A stretch of DNA of 64,000 nt from Chryseobacterium potabilaquae (GCF_902728265.1 NZ_CACVBR010000010.1:40459-104458); one strand, 5' to 3'; counted from the stretch's first letter, positions 25,239-34,529 are shown. Notes: a model not told the origin generated them from the letters alone. Numbers and translations: made by a program.

Positions 25239-25280
25239 GAAGCCGTTTCTAAATGTTTTGAAACGGTTTCTTTCATCTTT
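25239..25280 (+). terminator. Terminator after trpS
   Basis: Arms 25239-25249 and 25260-25270 pair over 11 bp with one G-T wobble around a 10-base loop, followed by TTTCATCTTT. Confidence 0.75.
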
Positions 25281-25386
25281 CTCAAACTCCGGTTATTTAT
25301 ATCTCCTCTTAATAATGATCTCAATATAGAAGTTTTATTACCGTAAATAGAGCTTAATAAAGATATATAGCTATGATACCAAAGCC

Positions 25387-26082
25387 TTATAAATATTCTT
25401 TAATTTGTAGAAGGTGTGTAATGACTTTTAATCCTTCCTCTTCTTTATTTTCATTTAATACATTGAAAAAAATCACATCCAAACCAAAATTTTGCGCACC
25501 AATTACATCGGCAATCCAATCATCTCCAATCAGAATACTTTCCTCTTTGGTAGCTTTTGCTAAATGGAGAGAATATTCAAAAATCTCAGGACGTGGTTTT
25601 CTTACTCCAACTGTATCTGCACTTGTAATGGTTTGAAAATAGTGATCTATTCCCGACAAAATACATTTTCTTTCTGTTACTTCTTTAAATCCATTTGAAA
25701 TAATATGTAGGGTATAATTTTTAGATTTTAAATAGTCTAAAATATATTCAGCCCCTTCAACCAATTCATTATAATTAAGAATTTTATCTAAAAAATGTTC
25801 TTCAAAAGACATAGAAAGCTCTTCATTATCTACATTGAAATGTTTAAATGTATCATAGAAGCGATGCTTCCTTAGATATTCTTTATCAATAACCTCATCT
25901 CTGATTTTCTCCCAAAGGATTTCATTAATCTCATGATAAACAGAATGAAATTCTTCAAAATCGATATTATATTGTACCGCTATTTCCTCTTTTTTAAAAA
26001 GATCTTTAATGGTAAGATAGGCATTCTTACGATGATCCCAAATGGTATTGTCAAGATCAAAAAAAATGTGCTGAATTTTCAT
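25387..26082 (-). CDS. HAD hydrolase, YjjG-like nucleotidase
   Basis: A 231-residue HAD phosphatase from the ATG at 26082 (an upstream TTG at 26091 is less likely). Motif I is FFDLDNTIWD with the nucleophile Asp, motif II is HIISNGF, and motifs III/IV are in VRKPRPEIF and LIGDDWIADV. The DLDNT(I/L)WD plus following N-A pattern fits the YjjG family, which removes phosphate from pyrimidine nucleotides including damaged ones. Substrate is inferred from family only. Confidence 0.87.
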   Translation of the reverse strand: MKIQHIFFDLDNTIWDHRKNAYLTIKDLFKKEEIAVQYNIDFEEFHSVYHEINEILWEKIRDEVIDKEYLRKHRFYDTFKHFNVDNEELSMSFEEHFLDKILNYNELVEGAEYILDYLKSKNYTLHIISNGFKEVTERKCILSGIDHYFQTITSADTVGVRKPRPEIFEYSLHLAKATKEESILIGDDWIADVIGAQNFGLDVIFFNVLNENKEEEGLKVITHLLQIKEYL

Positions 26083-26102
26083 ACAGCACAAAATTAATAA
26101 TT

Positions 26103-26237
26103 TTAATTTTTGGAAATCGGATAATTCTTATTATTGATTTTAATCACCTCAAGATTCTTTGAAAAACTAAGTAAAAATTCAATTGTCTCTTTTTTTGGTT
26201 TCAAAGCTCTCACTTTTAAGGAATCATTCTTCTTCAT
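26103..26237 (-). CDS. Small 44-residue protein downstream of the ECF sigma gene
   Basis: An ATG at 26237 opens 44 codons ending with TAA at 26103. The peptide begins MKKNDSLKVRALKPKKETIE and continues FLLSFSKNLEVIKINNKNYP; it is basic, with no membrane segment. The composition is protein-like, and a purine-rich AAGGAAAA lies upstream. It follows the sigma-factor gene after a 47-base gap on the same strand and overlaps nothing. Function unknown. Confidence 0.6.
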   Translation of the reverse strand: MKKNDSLKVRALKPKKETIEFLLSFSKNLEVIKINNKNYPISKN

Positions 26238-26284
26238 AGGCGAAACTTGTTTTCCTTAAAACGGGAATTTCAAATTATTATTAT

Positions 26285-26875
26285 TTACCTTGTCAAAATA
26301 ATATTATTTTCGTCCATGATTTTTCTCAGGTTAATCAATGCATAACGAACCCTCCCTAAAGTAGTATTGATACTCATGTCAGTATGATCCGCAATTTCTT
26401 TAAAGCTTAATCCGTCGAAAAACCTTAATTTAATAACTTCTTGTTGATTCTGAGGAAGGTATTGTAACATTTTCAGCAAATCTTCTTGAATCTGATTCGT
26501 TACCAATTGATCTTCAATATTTTCAGAAGGCTCCCTTAATAAATCAAAAATAGAATACTCATCTGTTTCAAAAGTAGTTTCTGAAATTTTTATATTTTTA
26601 GCTTTGGCTCGGAAATGATCAATAATAAGATTGTGGGCAATTCTTTTAGCCCAAAGAATAAACTTCCCTTCTTCGTTATATCTCCCTTCTTTTAGCATAA
26701 CAATGATTTTCATAAATGTATCCTGAAAAACATCGTTTGCGAGGTCTTCATCATTAATTTTGTAAAAAATGAATGTAAACAATTCTCTCTGATAACGATA
26801 AATAAGTGCCGATAAGGCATCCTCGTCTCCTTTCTGATAAAGGGATATTAATAAGCTATCTGATTTTAATTTCAT
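26285..26875 (-). CDS. RNA polymerase ECF-type sigma factor
   Basis: A 196-residue sigma-70 family protein with region 2 (ALIYRYQRELFTFIFYK, DVFQDTFMKI, WAKRIAHNLIIDHFR) and region 4 (LPQNQQEVIKLRFFDGLSFK followed by an HTH with SINTTLGRVRYALINLR). No anti-sigma gene is adjacent; a small 44-residue gene follows. The leader (26876-27066) contains a 6-bp hairpin near 26916-26931. Regulon unknown; related Bacteroidetes ECF factors control envelope and growth functions. Confidence 0.92.
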   Translation of the reverse strand: MKLKSDSLLISLYQKGDEDALSALIYRYQRELFTFIFYKINDEDLANDVFQDTFMKIIVMLKEGRYNEEGKFILWAKRIAHNLIIDHFRAKAKNIKISETTFETDEYSIFDLLREPSENIEDQLVTNQIQEDLLKMLQYLPQNQQEVIKLRFFDGLSFKEIADHTDMSINTTLGRVRYALINLRKIMDENNIILTR

Positions 26876-27066
26876 AACTCTTCTCTATAATAAATATTTG
26901 TTTATAACCCACCAGCCAGATTTTTCATCTGGTTTTGGTTTCAATTACAAAACAGTTTTAAGAGTAAAGTCAAATCAATAGGCAGTACATTTTAGGGTGT
27001 AAATATAAGAATTTTTTAATAACTGTTAATCAATTATTAATTTTTTACAAAAAAGTTTTAAAAAAA

Positions 27067-27555
27067 CTACTTAAATTTATCATGAAGAAAGACTAAAGGT
27101 ACATTTAATGTAAAATTGATATTTAGCCCTTTTAACTCTTTTCCATTCAGCTTTGCTTCTCCAAGAGAAAATGCATATCCTCCTGTAAGGTCTACAATAC
27201 CGAAAAGAGAAATTCCGACCTTAGGTGCAATATATTTATTAGTGCCTTCCGCACCCACTAAAAAATAATAGGAATGATAAAAGTCTACATTTTTTTCAAA
27301 ATTTAATAAAACATCAGCCTGTAACTTTGGCATAATAGCAAATTCAGAATGTGTGGATCCCATAAGCGCAGAAATACCTGCTCTATATATCACATCATCA
27401 TTTTTAAGGAACAACAATTTACCTCCCACTTCTCCAAATGTTTGATTTTGGTATACATATCCCACATTCAACATTTTATGCATTGTATATTGGGCTTTAA
27501 CTATGGACGTAGATATAAAAAATACAATAATCGTAATTGTGAATCGAAAATTCAT
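27067..27555 (-). CDS. Exported protein of unknown function, beta-barrel-like
   Basis: A 162-residue protein with a signal peptide (MNFRFTITIIVFFISTSIVKAQ). The mature part has alternating hydrophobic strands and Gly/aromatic residues and ends in a possible outer-membrane strand (LNINFTLNVPLVF). No named family recognised. It lies between the sigma gene and metK on the same strand, beyond the metK terminator. Confidence 0.7.
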   Translation of the reverse strand: MNFRFTITIIVFFISTSIVKAQYTMHKMLNVGYVYQNQTFGEVGGKLLFLKNDDVIYRAGISALMGSTHSEFAIMPKLQADVLLNFEKNVDFYHSYYFLVGAEGTNKYIAPKVGISLFGIVDLTGGYAFSLGEAKLNGKELKGLNINFTLNVPLVFLHDKFK

Positions 27556-27579
27556 TGATAATATATTTGATGCAAAATT

Positions 27580-27611
27580 AAAAAAAACTGCTTTATCTAA
27601 GATAAAGCAGT
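27580..27611 (-). terminator. Terminator after metK
   Basis: Perfect 11-bp inverted repeat (27587-27597 and 27601-27611) with a 3-base loop, followed on the minus strand by a run of eight T. It sits 25 bases past the metK stop. Confidence 0.85.
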
Positions 27612-27635
27612 CAATTAATTATGTATAGTAAATGA

Positions 27636-28916
27636 TTAAATTCCGAAAGCCTTTTTAATATCATCAACTTTATCTAATTTCTCCCAAGTAAAGAACTCAA
27701 GATTTTTCAATGTAAGTTCATTTTTATGCCCCTTATTGAATACCTTATCTGCTACGTAATGCTCTTTACCCATATGTCCATAAGAAGCCGTTTCCTGGTA
27801 GATCGGATTTCTCAATTTAAGGTTTTGCTCAATAGCATACGGTCTTAAGTCAAAAACTGAAGAAACTTTTTCCGCAATTTCACCATCATGTAGATCTACT
27901 TTGGTAGTCCCAAAAGTATTAATATACAAACCACAAGGTTCAGCAACTCCAATTGCATAAGAAACCTGCACCAAAACTTCATCAGCAACTCCTGCAGCCA
28001 CTAAGTTTTTAGCAATGTGTCTTGTTGCATACGCAGCACTTCTATCTACTTTTGATGGGTCCTTACCAGAGAAAGCTCCTCCTCCATGAGCCCCTTTTCC
28101 TCCATAGGTATCAACAATAATTTTTCTTCCCGTAAGACCTGTATCTCCATGAGGACCTCCAATAACAAATTTACCAGTTGGATTGATATGATACTTAATC
28201 TGGTCATTAAATAACGCTTTGATTTCTTCTGTTTGCTTAGCCACTACCCTTGGAATCAAAATGTTTTTAATATCCTCACGAATTTTATTTAACATTTCAC
28301 CCTCTGTACCAAAATCATCATGTTGAGTAGAAACGACAATTGAATCTATTCTTATAGGCTTATGATCATCCGAATATTCGATCGTAACCTGGCTTTTTGC
28401 ATCTGGTCTAAGATAAGCGATATCTTTTTCTTCTCTTCTAATTGCAGAAAGTTCTTTAAGAATAGTATGGGCTAAATCTAAAGCAAGCGGCATATAATTT
28501 GCGGTCTCATTCGTCGCATAGCCAAACATCATTCCTTGATCTCCAGCTCCTTGCGCATTAGCTTTCGCTTCAAAAGATTCATCAGACACAGCTCTATCCA
28601 CTCCTTGATTAATATCTGGTGATTGTTCATGAATCGCAGAAATAACACCACATGAATCTCCATTAAACATGTATTCCCCCTTTGTATATCCAATACCATT
28701 AATAACTTCTCTCGCAATAGTTTGTACATCAAGATAAGCCCCAGACTTCACCTCTCCGGCCAAAACAACCTGTCCTGTTGTGACAAGCGTTTCGCAAGCT
28801 ACTTTTGATTCTTTATCATATGCTAGAAAATGATCAATTAACGCATCAGAAATCTGATCTGCAATTTTATCAGGATGTCCTTCTGAAACTGATTCAGACG
28901 TAAATAAATAAGACAT
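27636..28916 (-). CDS. metK: S-adenosylmethionine synthetase
   Basis: A 426-residue enzyme with all MetK signatures: [13 protein letters not shown], the [12 protein letters not shown] hexapeptide region, and [20 protein letters not shown] for phosphate binding. It makes SAM from methionine and ATP. It is monocistronic, with its own promoter, a probable SAM-II riboswitch in the leader and an intrinsic terminator, implying feedback control by its product. Confidence 0.97.
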   Translation of the reverse strand: MSYLFTSESVSEGHPDKIADQISDALIDHFLAYDKESKVACETLVTTGQVVLAGEVKSGAYLDVQTIAREVINGIGYTKGEYMFNGDSCGVISAIHEQSPDINQGVDRAVSDESFEAKANAQGAGDQGMMFGYATNETANYMPLALDLAHTILKELSAIRREEKDIAYLRPDAKSQVTIEYSDDHKPIRIDSIVVSTQHDDFGTEGEMLNKIREDIKNILIPRVVAKQTEEIKALFNDQIKYHINPTGKFVIGGPHGDTGLTGRKIIVDTYGGKGAHGGGAFSGKDPSKVDRSAAYATRHIAKNLVAAGVADEVLVQVSYAIGVAEPCGLYINTFGTTKVDLHDGEIAEKVSSVFDLRPYAIEQNLKLRNPIYQETASYGHMGKEHYVADKVFNKGHKNELTLKNLEFFTWEKLDKVDDIKKAFGI

Positions 28917-28927
28917 ATAGTTGTTGT

Positions 28928-28979
28928 TTTTAGATTAAAATACAGTGTACAATAAGGTAAATTGCCTGTGAATCTAAAA
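28928..28979 (-). promoter_or_regulatory. Long-range stem in the metK leader
   Basis: Nine-base perfect arms 28928-28936 and 28971-28979 enclose a 34-base loop directly before the metK start and after the SAM-II-like aptamer. It could be the expression platform that exposes or hides the translation start. No T run follows, so control would be at translation. Confidence 0.4.
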
Positions 28980-28983
28980 GAAA

Positions 28984-29036
28984 TACTGTTTTAGCACTTT
29001 TTTATAGAGGTTGCAATCAGGTCAAATTTTTCCTCG
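28984..29036 (-). promoter_or_regulatory. Probable SAM-II riboswitch upstream of metK
   Basis: Read on the minus strand, GAGG (29035-29032) and CCTC (29010-29007) form P1 around a ~21-base loop containing TTTGACC and GATTGCAA. These are followed by TATAAAAAAGTGCTAAAACAG, where CTG in the loop can pair with the terminal CAG to make the pseudoknot. The conserved TTGCAA and GCTAAA blocks and their spacing agree with the SAM-II (SAM-alpha) consensus as I remember it. The class is known in Alphaproteobacteria and some Bacteroidetes. The aptamer starts a few bases after the predicted transcription start. Confidence 0.75.
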
Positions 29037-29049
29037 TCGTAAACGTTGG

Positions 29050-29081
29050 CAAATTTAAGTACTATTTTTTTAATACTCAAA
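29050..29081 (-). promoter_or_regulatory. Promoter of the metK riboswitch transcript
   Basis: Minus strand TTTG (29081-29078), 20 bases, then TAAATTTG (29057-29050): a full match to the Flavobacterium consensus. Transcription would begin near 29043, just ahead of the SAM-II-like aptamer. Confidence 0.7.
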
Positions 29082-29111
29082 TTTTTGTTCACAGTTTATA
29101 CGATATCAAAA

Positions 29112-30062
29112 CTATTGGGGTTTTATGCTAACAAATTCTTTAGGATTTTCATTGAAATTCAATTTTTTTTCTAAAGAAACTTTGATAGAATGAGATAGCT
29201 CATCAATAATTTTTTGTTTAAATGTAGGTTTATAATAGATGATACTTATCTCTCGATAAGGAAATGGTTTTTTAAATCTGAAGACATTTTTAGTTTGCTC
29301 TTCCGAAAGCTGGCTTAAAGCTAGTTCAGGTAAAATACTAATCCCTCCTACTTTATCCACCATATGGACAAGAGTTTGTATATTAGCAGCCAGGAAATCA
29401 AGATTTTTAGGCTTTAAAGTATTTTCCTTTAAATGACATATATTTTCAAACTGATTTCTAAGGCAATTACCTTCTTCAAGTAACCAGACTTTTTCTGCAT
29501 TTAGTTCCTCAGGTATAATATAGGAGTTCTTTTTATTGGCATCTGTATCAGAACTATAAATCATCAACTCTTCATTAAATAAAAAGTCCTGATAAAACTC
29601 ATCGGCCGTGTCATAAGGTGTTGAAATAATACCTGCATCCAACTCCCCAGCTTTTAATGCCTTAATAATATTATCAGTAGTCATTTCCTTTACATTCATT
29701 CGAATCTTTGGATTTTCTTCCAAAAATTGAAAGATCTCTGTCGGTAAAATAAAAGAAGATACAGTTGGGATAATCCCTATATTAATAGTCCCCCCTAAAA
29801 TATTATTTAATAAATTGGCTTTATTTTTTAGCTCATTGACAGATTCTATTATTATTTTTGCTTGATCAATAATTTGCACTCCTACATCTGTAGTCCGAAT
29901 AGGGTGCGTTGTTCTGTCAAACACTTTCACATCCAGTTCATCCTCAAACTTTTGTATCATTGCACTTAATGTAGGCTGTGTAATAAAGCATGCTTGAGCT
30001 GCTTTTCCAAAGTGTTTGTACTTATCTACAGCGATAAGATACTCCAATTGCTGAATGTTCAT
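29112..30062 (-). CDS. oxyR: OxyR-type LysR-family peroxide sensor
   Basis: A 316-residue LysR regulator: N-terminal helix-turn-helix (FGKAAQACFITQPTLSAMIQ) and a periplasmic-binding-like sensor domain. Cys200 and Cys209 in GNCLRNQFENIC correspond closely to the redox pair Cys199/Cys208 of E. coli OxyR, so peroxide sensing by disulfide formation is well supported. It is divergent from katA with a 126-base shared intergenic region. Confidence 0.93.
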   Translation of the reverse strand: MNIQQLEYLIAVDKYKHFGKAAQACFITQPTLSAMIQKFEDELDVKVFDRTTHPIRTTDVGVQIIDQAKIIIESVNELKNKANLLNNILGGTINIGIIPTVSSFILPTEIFQFLEENPKIRMNVKEMTTDNIIKALKAGELDAGIISTPYDTADEFYQDFLFNEELMIYSSDTDANKKNSYIIPEELNAEKVWLLEEGNCLRNQFENICHLKENTLKPKNLDFLAANIQTLVHMVDKVGGISILPELALSQLSEEQTKNVFRFKKPFPYREISIIYYKPTFKQKIIDELSHSIKVSLEKKLNFNENPKEFVSIKPQ

Positions 30063-30083
30063 TCTGATTAATATTATCTATTA

Positions 30084-30112
30084 CAAAGATATAATGTTTT
30101 TGTTATTAGCAA
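30084..30112 (-). promoter_or_regulatory. oxyR promoter
   Basis: Minus strand TTG (30112-30110), 18 bases, TATCTTTG (30091-30084) fit the TTG / TAnnTTTG consensus. An imperfect dyad (attatct at 30073-30079 facing agatataat at 30087-30095) overlaps the -7 box and is a candidate OxyR site for autoregulation. Confidence 0.6.
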
Positions 30113-30188
30113 CCAAAAATTCGAATAAATTTGATATTTAGTACCTTTACAGTCTAAACAAAGAATTTTTCATTTAAATAGTAACAAT

Positions 30189-31676
30189 ATGGATTCTAAA
30201 AAATTAACATTAAGCAATGGTACTCCCTATTTTGAGCACCAGGACTCACAAACAGTTGGTCCAAGAGGTCCGGTTTTGTTGCAAGATTTTATACTTCAAG
30301 AAAATCTTGCCCACTTCGTAAGAGAAAGAATACCAGAAAGAATTGTACATGCAAAAGGGAGTGGGGCTTATGGAAAATTTACAGTAACACATGATATTAG
30401 TCAATATACAAGTGCCAAGTTATTTTCACAAATTGGCAACTCATGTAAAATGTTTGCTCGCTTTTCAACCGTAGGAGGTGAAAAAGGTAGCGCTGACACC
30501 GCCAGAGACCCAAGAGGATTTGCACTCAAGTTTTATACAGAAGATGGAAACTGGGATTTAGTAGGAAATAATACTCCTGTTTTCTTTATTAAAGACGCCA
30601 AAAAATTCCCCGATTTCATTCATACTCAGAAAAGAGTGCCTAAAACTAATCTCAAAAGCGCAACGATGATGTGGGACTTTTGGAGTCTCAATCCGGAATC
30701 TCTCCATCAAGTTCTTATTTTAATGTCTGATAGAGGTACTCCCTATGGATATCGACATATGCACGGCTTTGGATCGCATACATTCTCTATGATTAATGAA
30801 AAGAATGAAAGAGTTTGGGTAAAATTTCATTTAAAAACAAAACAAGGAATTAAGAACTTCACTCACGCAGAAGCTATTAAAATGGCAGGTGAAAACCCGG
30901 ACTTTGCCCAAGAAGACCTTTGCAATGCTATTGAAAACGGCGATTTTCCCAAATGGACTATGTATATCCAAGTGATGACAGAAGAGCAAGCAAAAGATTT
31001 TAGATGGAATCCGTTTGATGTCACAAAAGTATGGTTCCACGAAGACTTTCCCTTAATTGAAGTCGGAGAAATGGAATTGAATGAAATACCAGTTAATTAT
31101 TTTGCCCACGTTGAACAATCTACTTTTTCTCCAAGTAATCTAATTAAAGGGATTAGTTTTTCTCCAGATAAAATGCTACAAGGTAGATTATTTTCTTATC
31201 CTGATGCTCATCGATACAGAGTAGGAGTAAATTCACATCAATTGGAGGTCAATAGATGCCCTTTTGCTGTTAATAACTATCAAAGGGACGGATTTATGGC
31301 AGACGCTAGCAATTATCAAGACAAACCTAATTATTTCCCCAATAGTTTCGATACTATAATTCCAGATCCGGCATATAAGAATTACTCATATGAACTAGAC
31401 AGTGCTCACGTCGAAAATTTTAATAGAAATGAAAATGATGATGATCATTATACTCAGCCCGGATTATTATATTCAAAATCAATGAGTTCTGAAGACAGAG
31501 AAAATCTTATTAACAATATTGTGGAAAGTATGAAAAACATAGATGGGGCCAAGAAAAGCGAGATTATAAATAGACAATTATGTCACTTTTTTAGAGCGAA
31601 TATAGAACTTGGCATGAAAGTAGCATCAAAGCTACACGTCAGTATTGACATCAATATGATGAACCATGCTAAATAA
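30189..31676 (+). CDS. katA: Catalase (haem, small-subunit clade)
   Basis: A 495-residue monofunctional catalase. The catalytic His54 is in RIVHAKGSG, the essential Asn in DLVGNNTPVFF, and the haem-ligand Tyr in LFSYPDAHRYRVG. RFSTVGGEKGSADTARDPRG is the family signature. It has no signal peptide. It breaks down hydrogen peroxide and is almost certainly activated by the divergent OxyR. A TACCTTTA element at 30142-30149 could be a weak -7 box that needs activation. Confidence 0.97.
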   Translation: MDSKKLTLSNGTPYFEHQDSQTVGPRGPVLLQDFILQENLAHFVRERIPERIVHAKGSGAYGKFTVTHDISQYTSAKLFSQIGNSCKMFARFSTVGGEKGSADTARDPRGFALKFYTEDGNWDLVGNNTPVFFIKDAKKFPDFIHTQKRVPKTNLKSATMMWDFWSLNPESLHQVLILMSDRGTPYGYRHMHGFGSHTFSMINEKNERVWVKFHLKTKQGIKNFTHAEAIKMAGENPDFAQEDLCNAIENGDFPKWTMYIQVMTEEQAKDFRWNPFDVTKVWFHEDFPLIEVGEMELNEIPVNYFAHVEQSTFSPSNLIKGISFSPDKMLQGRLFSYPDAHRYRVGVNSHQLEVNRCPFAVNNYQRDGFMADASNYQDKPNYFPNSFDTIIPDPAYKNYSYELDSAHVENFNRNENDDDHYTQPGLLYSKSMSSEDRENLINNIVESMKNIDGAKKSEIINRQLCHFFRANIELGMKVASKLHVSIDINMMNHAK

Positions 31677-31766
31677 ATTTTACTAAATATTAAAAATAGA
31701 GGAAATATTTTTTTCTTTTTTTATAAAAAAGTTATAATTTGCAGAGTATAATATTTTAATGTAGAA

Positions 31767-32534
31767 ATGAGTTACGAGAATATCTTATTAGAAAGGGAAA
31801 ATAAAATATCAATTATTACAATAAACCGTCCTGAAAGTTTAAATGCATTAAATGCAAAAACAATTAAGGAAATAAGCTCTGCCATAGATGAGCTCAATGA
31901 GGAGGAATCTTGTAGGGTAATTATTATCACAGGAAATGGGGTAAAATCCTTTGTTGCCGGGGCTGATATTAAAGAATTCAGTGACTTCGGGCAGGAAAAA
32001 GCAGAAGAACTGGCACGAAATGGACAAAATTCTCTTTTTAATAAAATAGAAAACTCAACTAAGCCTGTGATTGCTGCCGTCAATGGTTTTGCATTAGGAG
32101 GAGGATTGGAACTAGCTATGGCCTGTCATATCCGATATGCATCTGAAAATGCAAAGTTGGGACTTCCTGAGGTTACACTAGGATTAATTCCTGGTTATGG
32201 AGGAACTCAAAGACTACCAAAATTGGTGGGCAAAGGATTAGCAAACGAAATTATTTTTTCAGCCAAAATGATTTCTGCACAAAAAGCTAAGGAAATTGGA
32301 CTCGTAAATGAAGTGTTTCCAATTGAAGAATTATTATTTAAAACAAAGGAATTAGCTCATACTATAGCCAATAATTCACCAATGGCTATATCAAAGGCTA
32401 TATCTGCTGTGAATTTATATGATACTGAGGATGGATTTGAAACCGAAATCAAATATTTTGGTGATCTTTTCGATCTTAAAGATAAAAAAGAAGGAGTTTC
32501 AGCTTTTCTTGAAAAAAGAAAGCCCAACTTCTAA
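31767..32534 (+). CDS. Enoyl-CoA hydratase/isomerase family protein
   Basis: A 255-residue crotonase. The oxyanion-hole segments are VAGADIKEF and ALGGGLELAMA, and both acid/base glutamates of the hydratase class are present (GGLELAMA and GLPEVTLGLIPGYGGTQRLP). It hydrates trans-2-enoyl-CoA, probably in fatty-acid or amino-acid breakdown. The deaminase gene follows 43 bases later on the same strand. Confidence 0.92.
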   Translation: MSYENILLERENKISIITINRPESLNALNAKTIKEISSAIDELNEEESCRVIIITGNGVKSFVAGADIKEFSDFGQEKAEELARNGQNSLFNKIENSTKPVIAAVNGFALGGGLELAMACHIRYASENAKLGLPEVTLGLIPGYGGTQRLPKLVGKGLANEIIFSAKMISAQKAKEIGLVNEVFPIEELLFKTKELAHTIANNSPMAISKAISAVNLYDTEDGFETEIKYFGDLFDLKDKKEGVSAFLEKRKPNF

Positions 32535-32577
32535 ACATTTTTAATCCAAAATTATTTCGAAACTCTAATGATGTGGT

Positions 32578-33000
32578 ATGAATAAGTTTGATATAGCTTA
32601 TCTTAAAATGGCCCAAGAATGGGCAAAACTTTCCTACTGTAAAAGGAAACAAGTAGGAGCTCTTATTGTAAAAGATAGGATGATTATTTCAGATGGTTAT
32701 AATGGTACTCCTTCCGGTTTTGAAAACTGCTGTGAAGATAAAAACGGGAAAACCCATTGGTATGTTTTACATGCAGAAGCCAATGCCATATTGAAATTAG
32801 CAGCATCTACCCAATCTGCAGAAGGTGCAACTTTATATTTAACCCTATCACCTTGTAAAGAATGTAGTAAACTTATTTTACAAGCGGGGATTAAAAGATT
32901 AGTATATATAAATGAATATTCTGATGAAGACGGAATATCATTTTTAAGAAACCATAATATTAAAATAGAGCAAATATCGGATTGTGAATTAAAAAAGTAA
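32578..33000 (+). CDS. dCMP deaminase family protein
   Basis: A 140-residue zinc cytidine-deaminase-fold protein: HAEANAI (His ligand and catalytic Glu) and SPCKECSKL (two Cys ligands), plus GYNGTPSGFENC, typical of dCMP deaminase/ComEB. It converts dCMP to dUMP for thymidylate synthesis. It is followed by xerD after 5 bases, so they form an operon. Confidence 0.92.
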   Translation: MNKFDIAYLKMAQEWAKLSYCKRKQVGALIVKDRMIISDGYNGTPSGFENCCEDKNGKTHWYVLHAEANAILKLAASTQSAEGATLYLTLSPCKECSKLILQAGIKRLVYINEYSDEDGISFLRNHNIKIEQISDCELKK

Positions 33001-33005
33001 CACAA

Positions 33006-33917
33006 ATGACTTGGGATGAAAAAATTAAAGATTTTGAAATTTTTCTTCGTTTTGAAAGAAATTTTTCAGAAAACACCCTCGACGCGTACGTACGAGACAT
33101 TAAAAAATTAAAAGAGTATGCCGAAGAAGATCTGGAAAATGTCGGTCCAGACACTATCGGTTATGAAAATCTGCAAGATTATATTTTTAATCTATCTAAG
33201 CAGAAATTCAGTGAAAGATCTCAGGCGAGATGGATCTCTTCTATTAAAGCTTTCTTCAAATATATGTTTGAGGATGAATTTAGAGAAGATAATCCTTCAA
33301 CCTTGCTGGAAGGGCCTAAACTAGGTTTATACCTGCCAGATACGTTAAGCCTTCTGGATATCAATAAAATTATTGCTGCAATTGAAGTAAGCTCTGATCT
33401 TGGTAAGCGAAATCAATGTATCATTGAGGTTCTATATGGCTGTGGTCTACGAGTTTCAGAACTTATTGATTTGAAAATTTCAGACATTAACTTTAAGGAA
33501 GATTATATCAAAGTAAATGGAAAAGGTAATAAAATTCGTTTTGTTCCTTTGGCAGATTATACAGCAAAATTATTAAAAATCTATATTCAAGAAGTTCGTT
33601 CTAAAAATAAGATCAATAAAAAATATGAAGACACCTTGTTTTTAAATTCTCGAGGTACTTCTATGTCTAGAGTTATCGTATTTTTAATTATAAAAGAACT
33701 GACTGATAAGGCGGGTGTAAGTAAAAAAATATCTCCTCATACATTTAGACATTCTTTTGCGACCCACTTATTACAGAATGGCGCGGATTTACGCTATATT
33801 CAAGAAATGTTAGGACATTCCAGCATTACAACAACAGAGATTTATACACATCTAAAAACAGAAGAACTTCGGGATGTTATATTAACGTATCATCCAAGAA
33901 ATATTAATGCGGTATAA
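33006..33917 (+). CDS. xerD: Tyrosine recombinase XerD
   Basis: A 303-residue tyrosine recombinase with an N-terminal SAM-like core-binding domain (about 1-90) and the catalytic domain: Arg in YGCGLRVSELIDL, Lys in KVNGKGNKIR, HTFRHSFATHLL, LGHSSITTTEIYTH with the nucleophile Tyr. The length and sequence match chromosome-dimer-resolving XerC/D rather than a phage integrase. It is nested in a housekeeping operon with no mobile-element context. Confidence 0.9.
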   Translation: MTWDEKIKDFEIFLRFERNFSENTLDAYVRDIKKLKEYAEEDLENVGPDTIGYENLQDYIFNLSKQKFSERSQARWISSIKAFFKYMFEDEFREDNPSTLLEGPKLGLYLPDTLSLLDINKIIAAIEVSSDLGKRNQCIIEVLYGCGLRVSELIDLKISDINFKEDYIKVNGKGNKIRFVPLADYTAKLLKIYIQEVRSKNKINKKYEDTLFLNSRGTSMSRVIVFLIIKELTDKAGVSKKISPHTFRHSFATHLLQNGADLRYIQEMLGHSSITTTEIYTHLKTEELRDVILTYHPRNINAV

Positions 33918-33923
33918 GATATA

Positions 33924-34478
33924 ATGAAATTATTGAATTATTGTCCAAGCTGTAGTAATAAGTCTTTACTTTGGGATGGAGAAAAAAAATGGCATTGTTC
34001 AAAATGTAACTTTACTTTGTATAATAATGTTGCCGGAGCAGTAGCTGTCGTGATTAGATTTGGTGATGAAATTTATCTTACCCGAAGAAATAGAGAGCCC
34101 AAAAAGGGAAAACTAGATTTGGCAGGAGGATTTATTGATCCTAAAGAGATTGCGGAAGAAGCCTGTAGAAGAGAACTTTTTGAGGAGCTACAAATTAATA
34201 TAGATATTTCTTCTTTAAAGTACTTGACTAGTCTACCTAATGTATATCAATATAAAGAAATCGATTACAATACGATTGATTTATTTTATGAGTATAGTAT
34301 TTCGGAAAAATTTGATGTGAAATTAGATTTTACTGAAATTTCTGAAGCGGTGTGGATACCTTTAGAAAAGTTAAATTTAGATGAGCTTGCATTTGATTCT
34401 CAAAAGAAATTTTTTAAAGAATATTTAAAAAATCATTTAGAATATAAAAACAGTTCATGTAATGAAGAGTTAGTCTAG
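33924..34478 (+). CDS. Nudix hydrolase with N-terminal zinc ribbon
   Basis: A 184-residue protein: zinc ribbon CPSCSN...WHCSKCNF at residues about 7-30, then a Nudix domain with the box GGFIDPKEIAEEACRRELFE-EL (G-x5-E-x7-R-E-x2-E-E). The ribbon is of the NudC / NADH-pyrophosphatase kind. Substrate unknown. It is 6 bases after xerD and ends at a strong bidirectional terminator. Confidence 0.88.
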   Translation: MKLLNYCPSCSNKSLLWDGEKKWHCSKCNFTLYNNVAGAVAVVIRFGDEIYLTRRNREPKKGKLDLAGGFIDPKEIAEEACRRELFEELQINIDISSLKYLTSLPNVYQYKEIDYNTIDLFYEYSISEKFDVKLDFTEISEAVWIPLEKLNLDELAFDSQKKFFKEYLKNHLEYKNSSCNEELV

Positions 34479-34529
34479 AAAATATATAATTTTTATAGAT
34501 AAAACTATCATCAGAATATAGTAAAGCTT

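Noticed and set aside
26876..27066. Plus-strand terminator from the hairpin near 26916-26931
   Set aside because: No plus-strand gene ends nearby; the hairpin lies in the leader of the minus-strand sigma gene and has only 6 bp.
33006..33917. Tyrosine recombinase as a sign of a mobile element
   Set aside because: Length, motifs and operon position between dCMP deaminase and Nudix genes fit housekeeping XerD; no att-like repeats or phage genes nearby.
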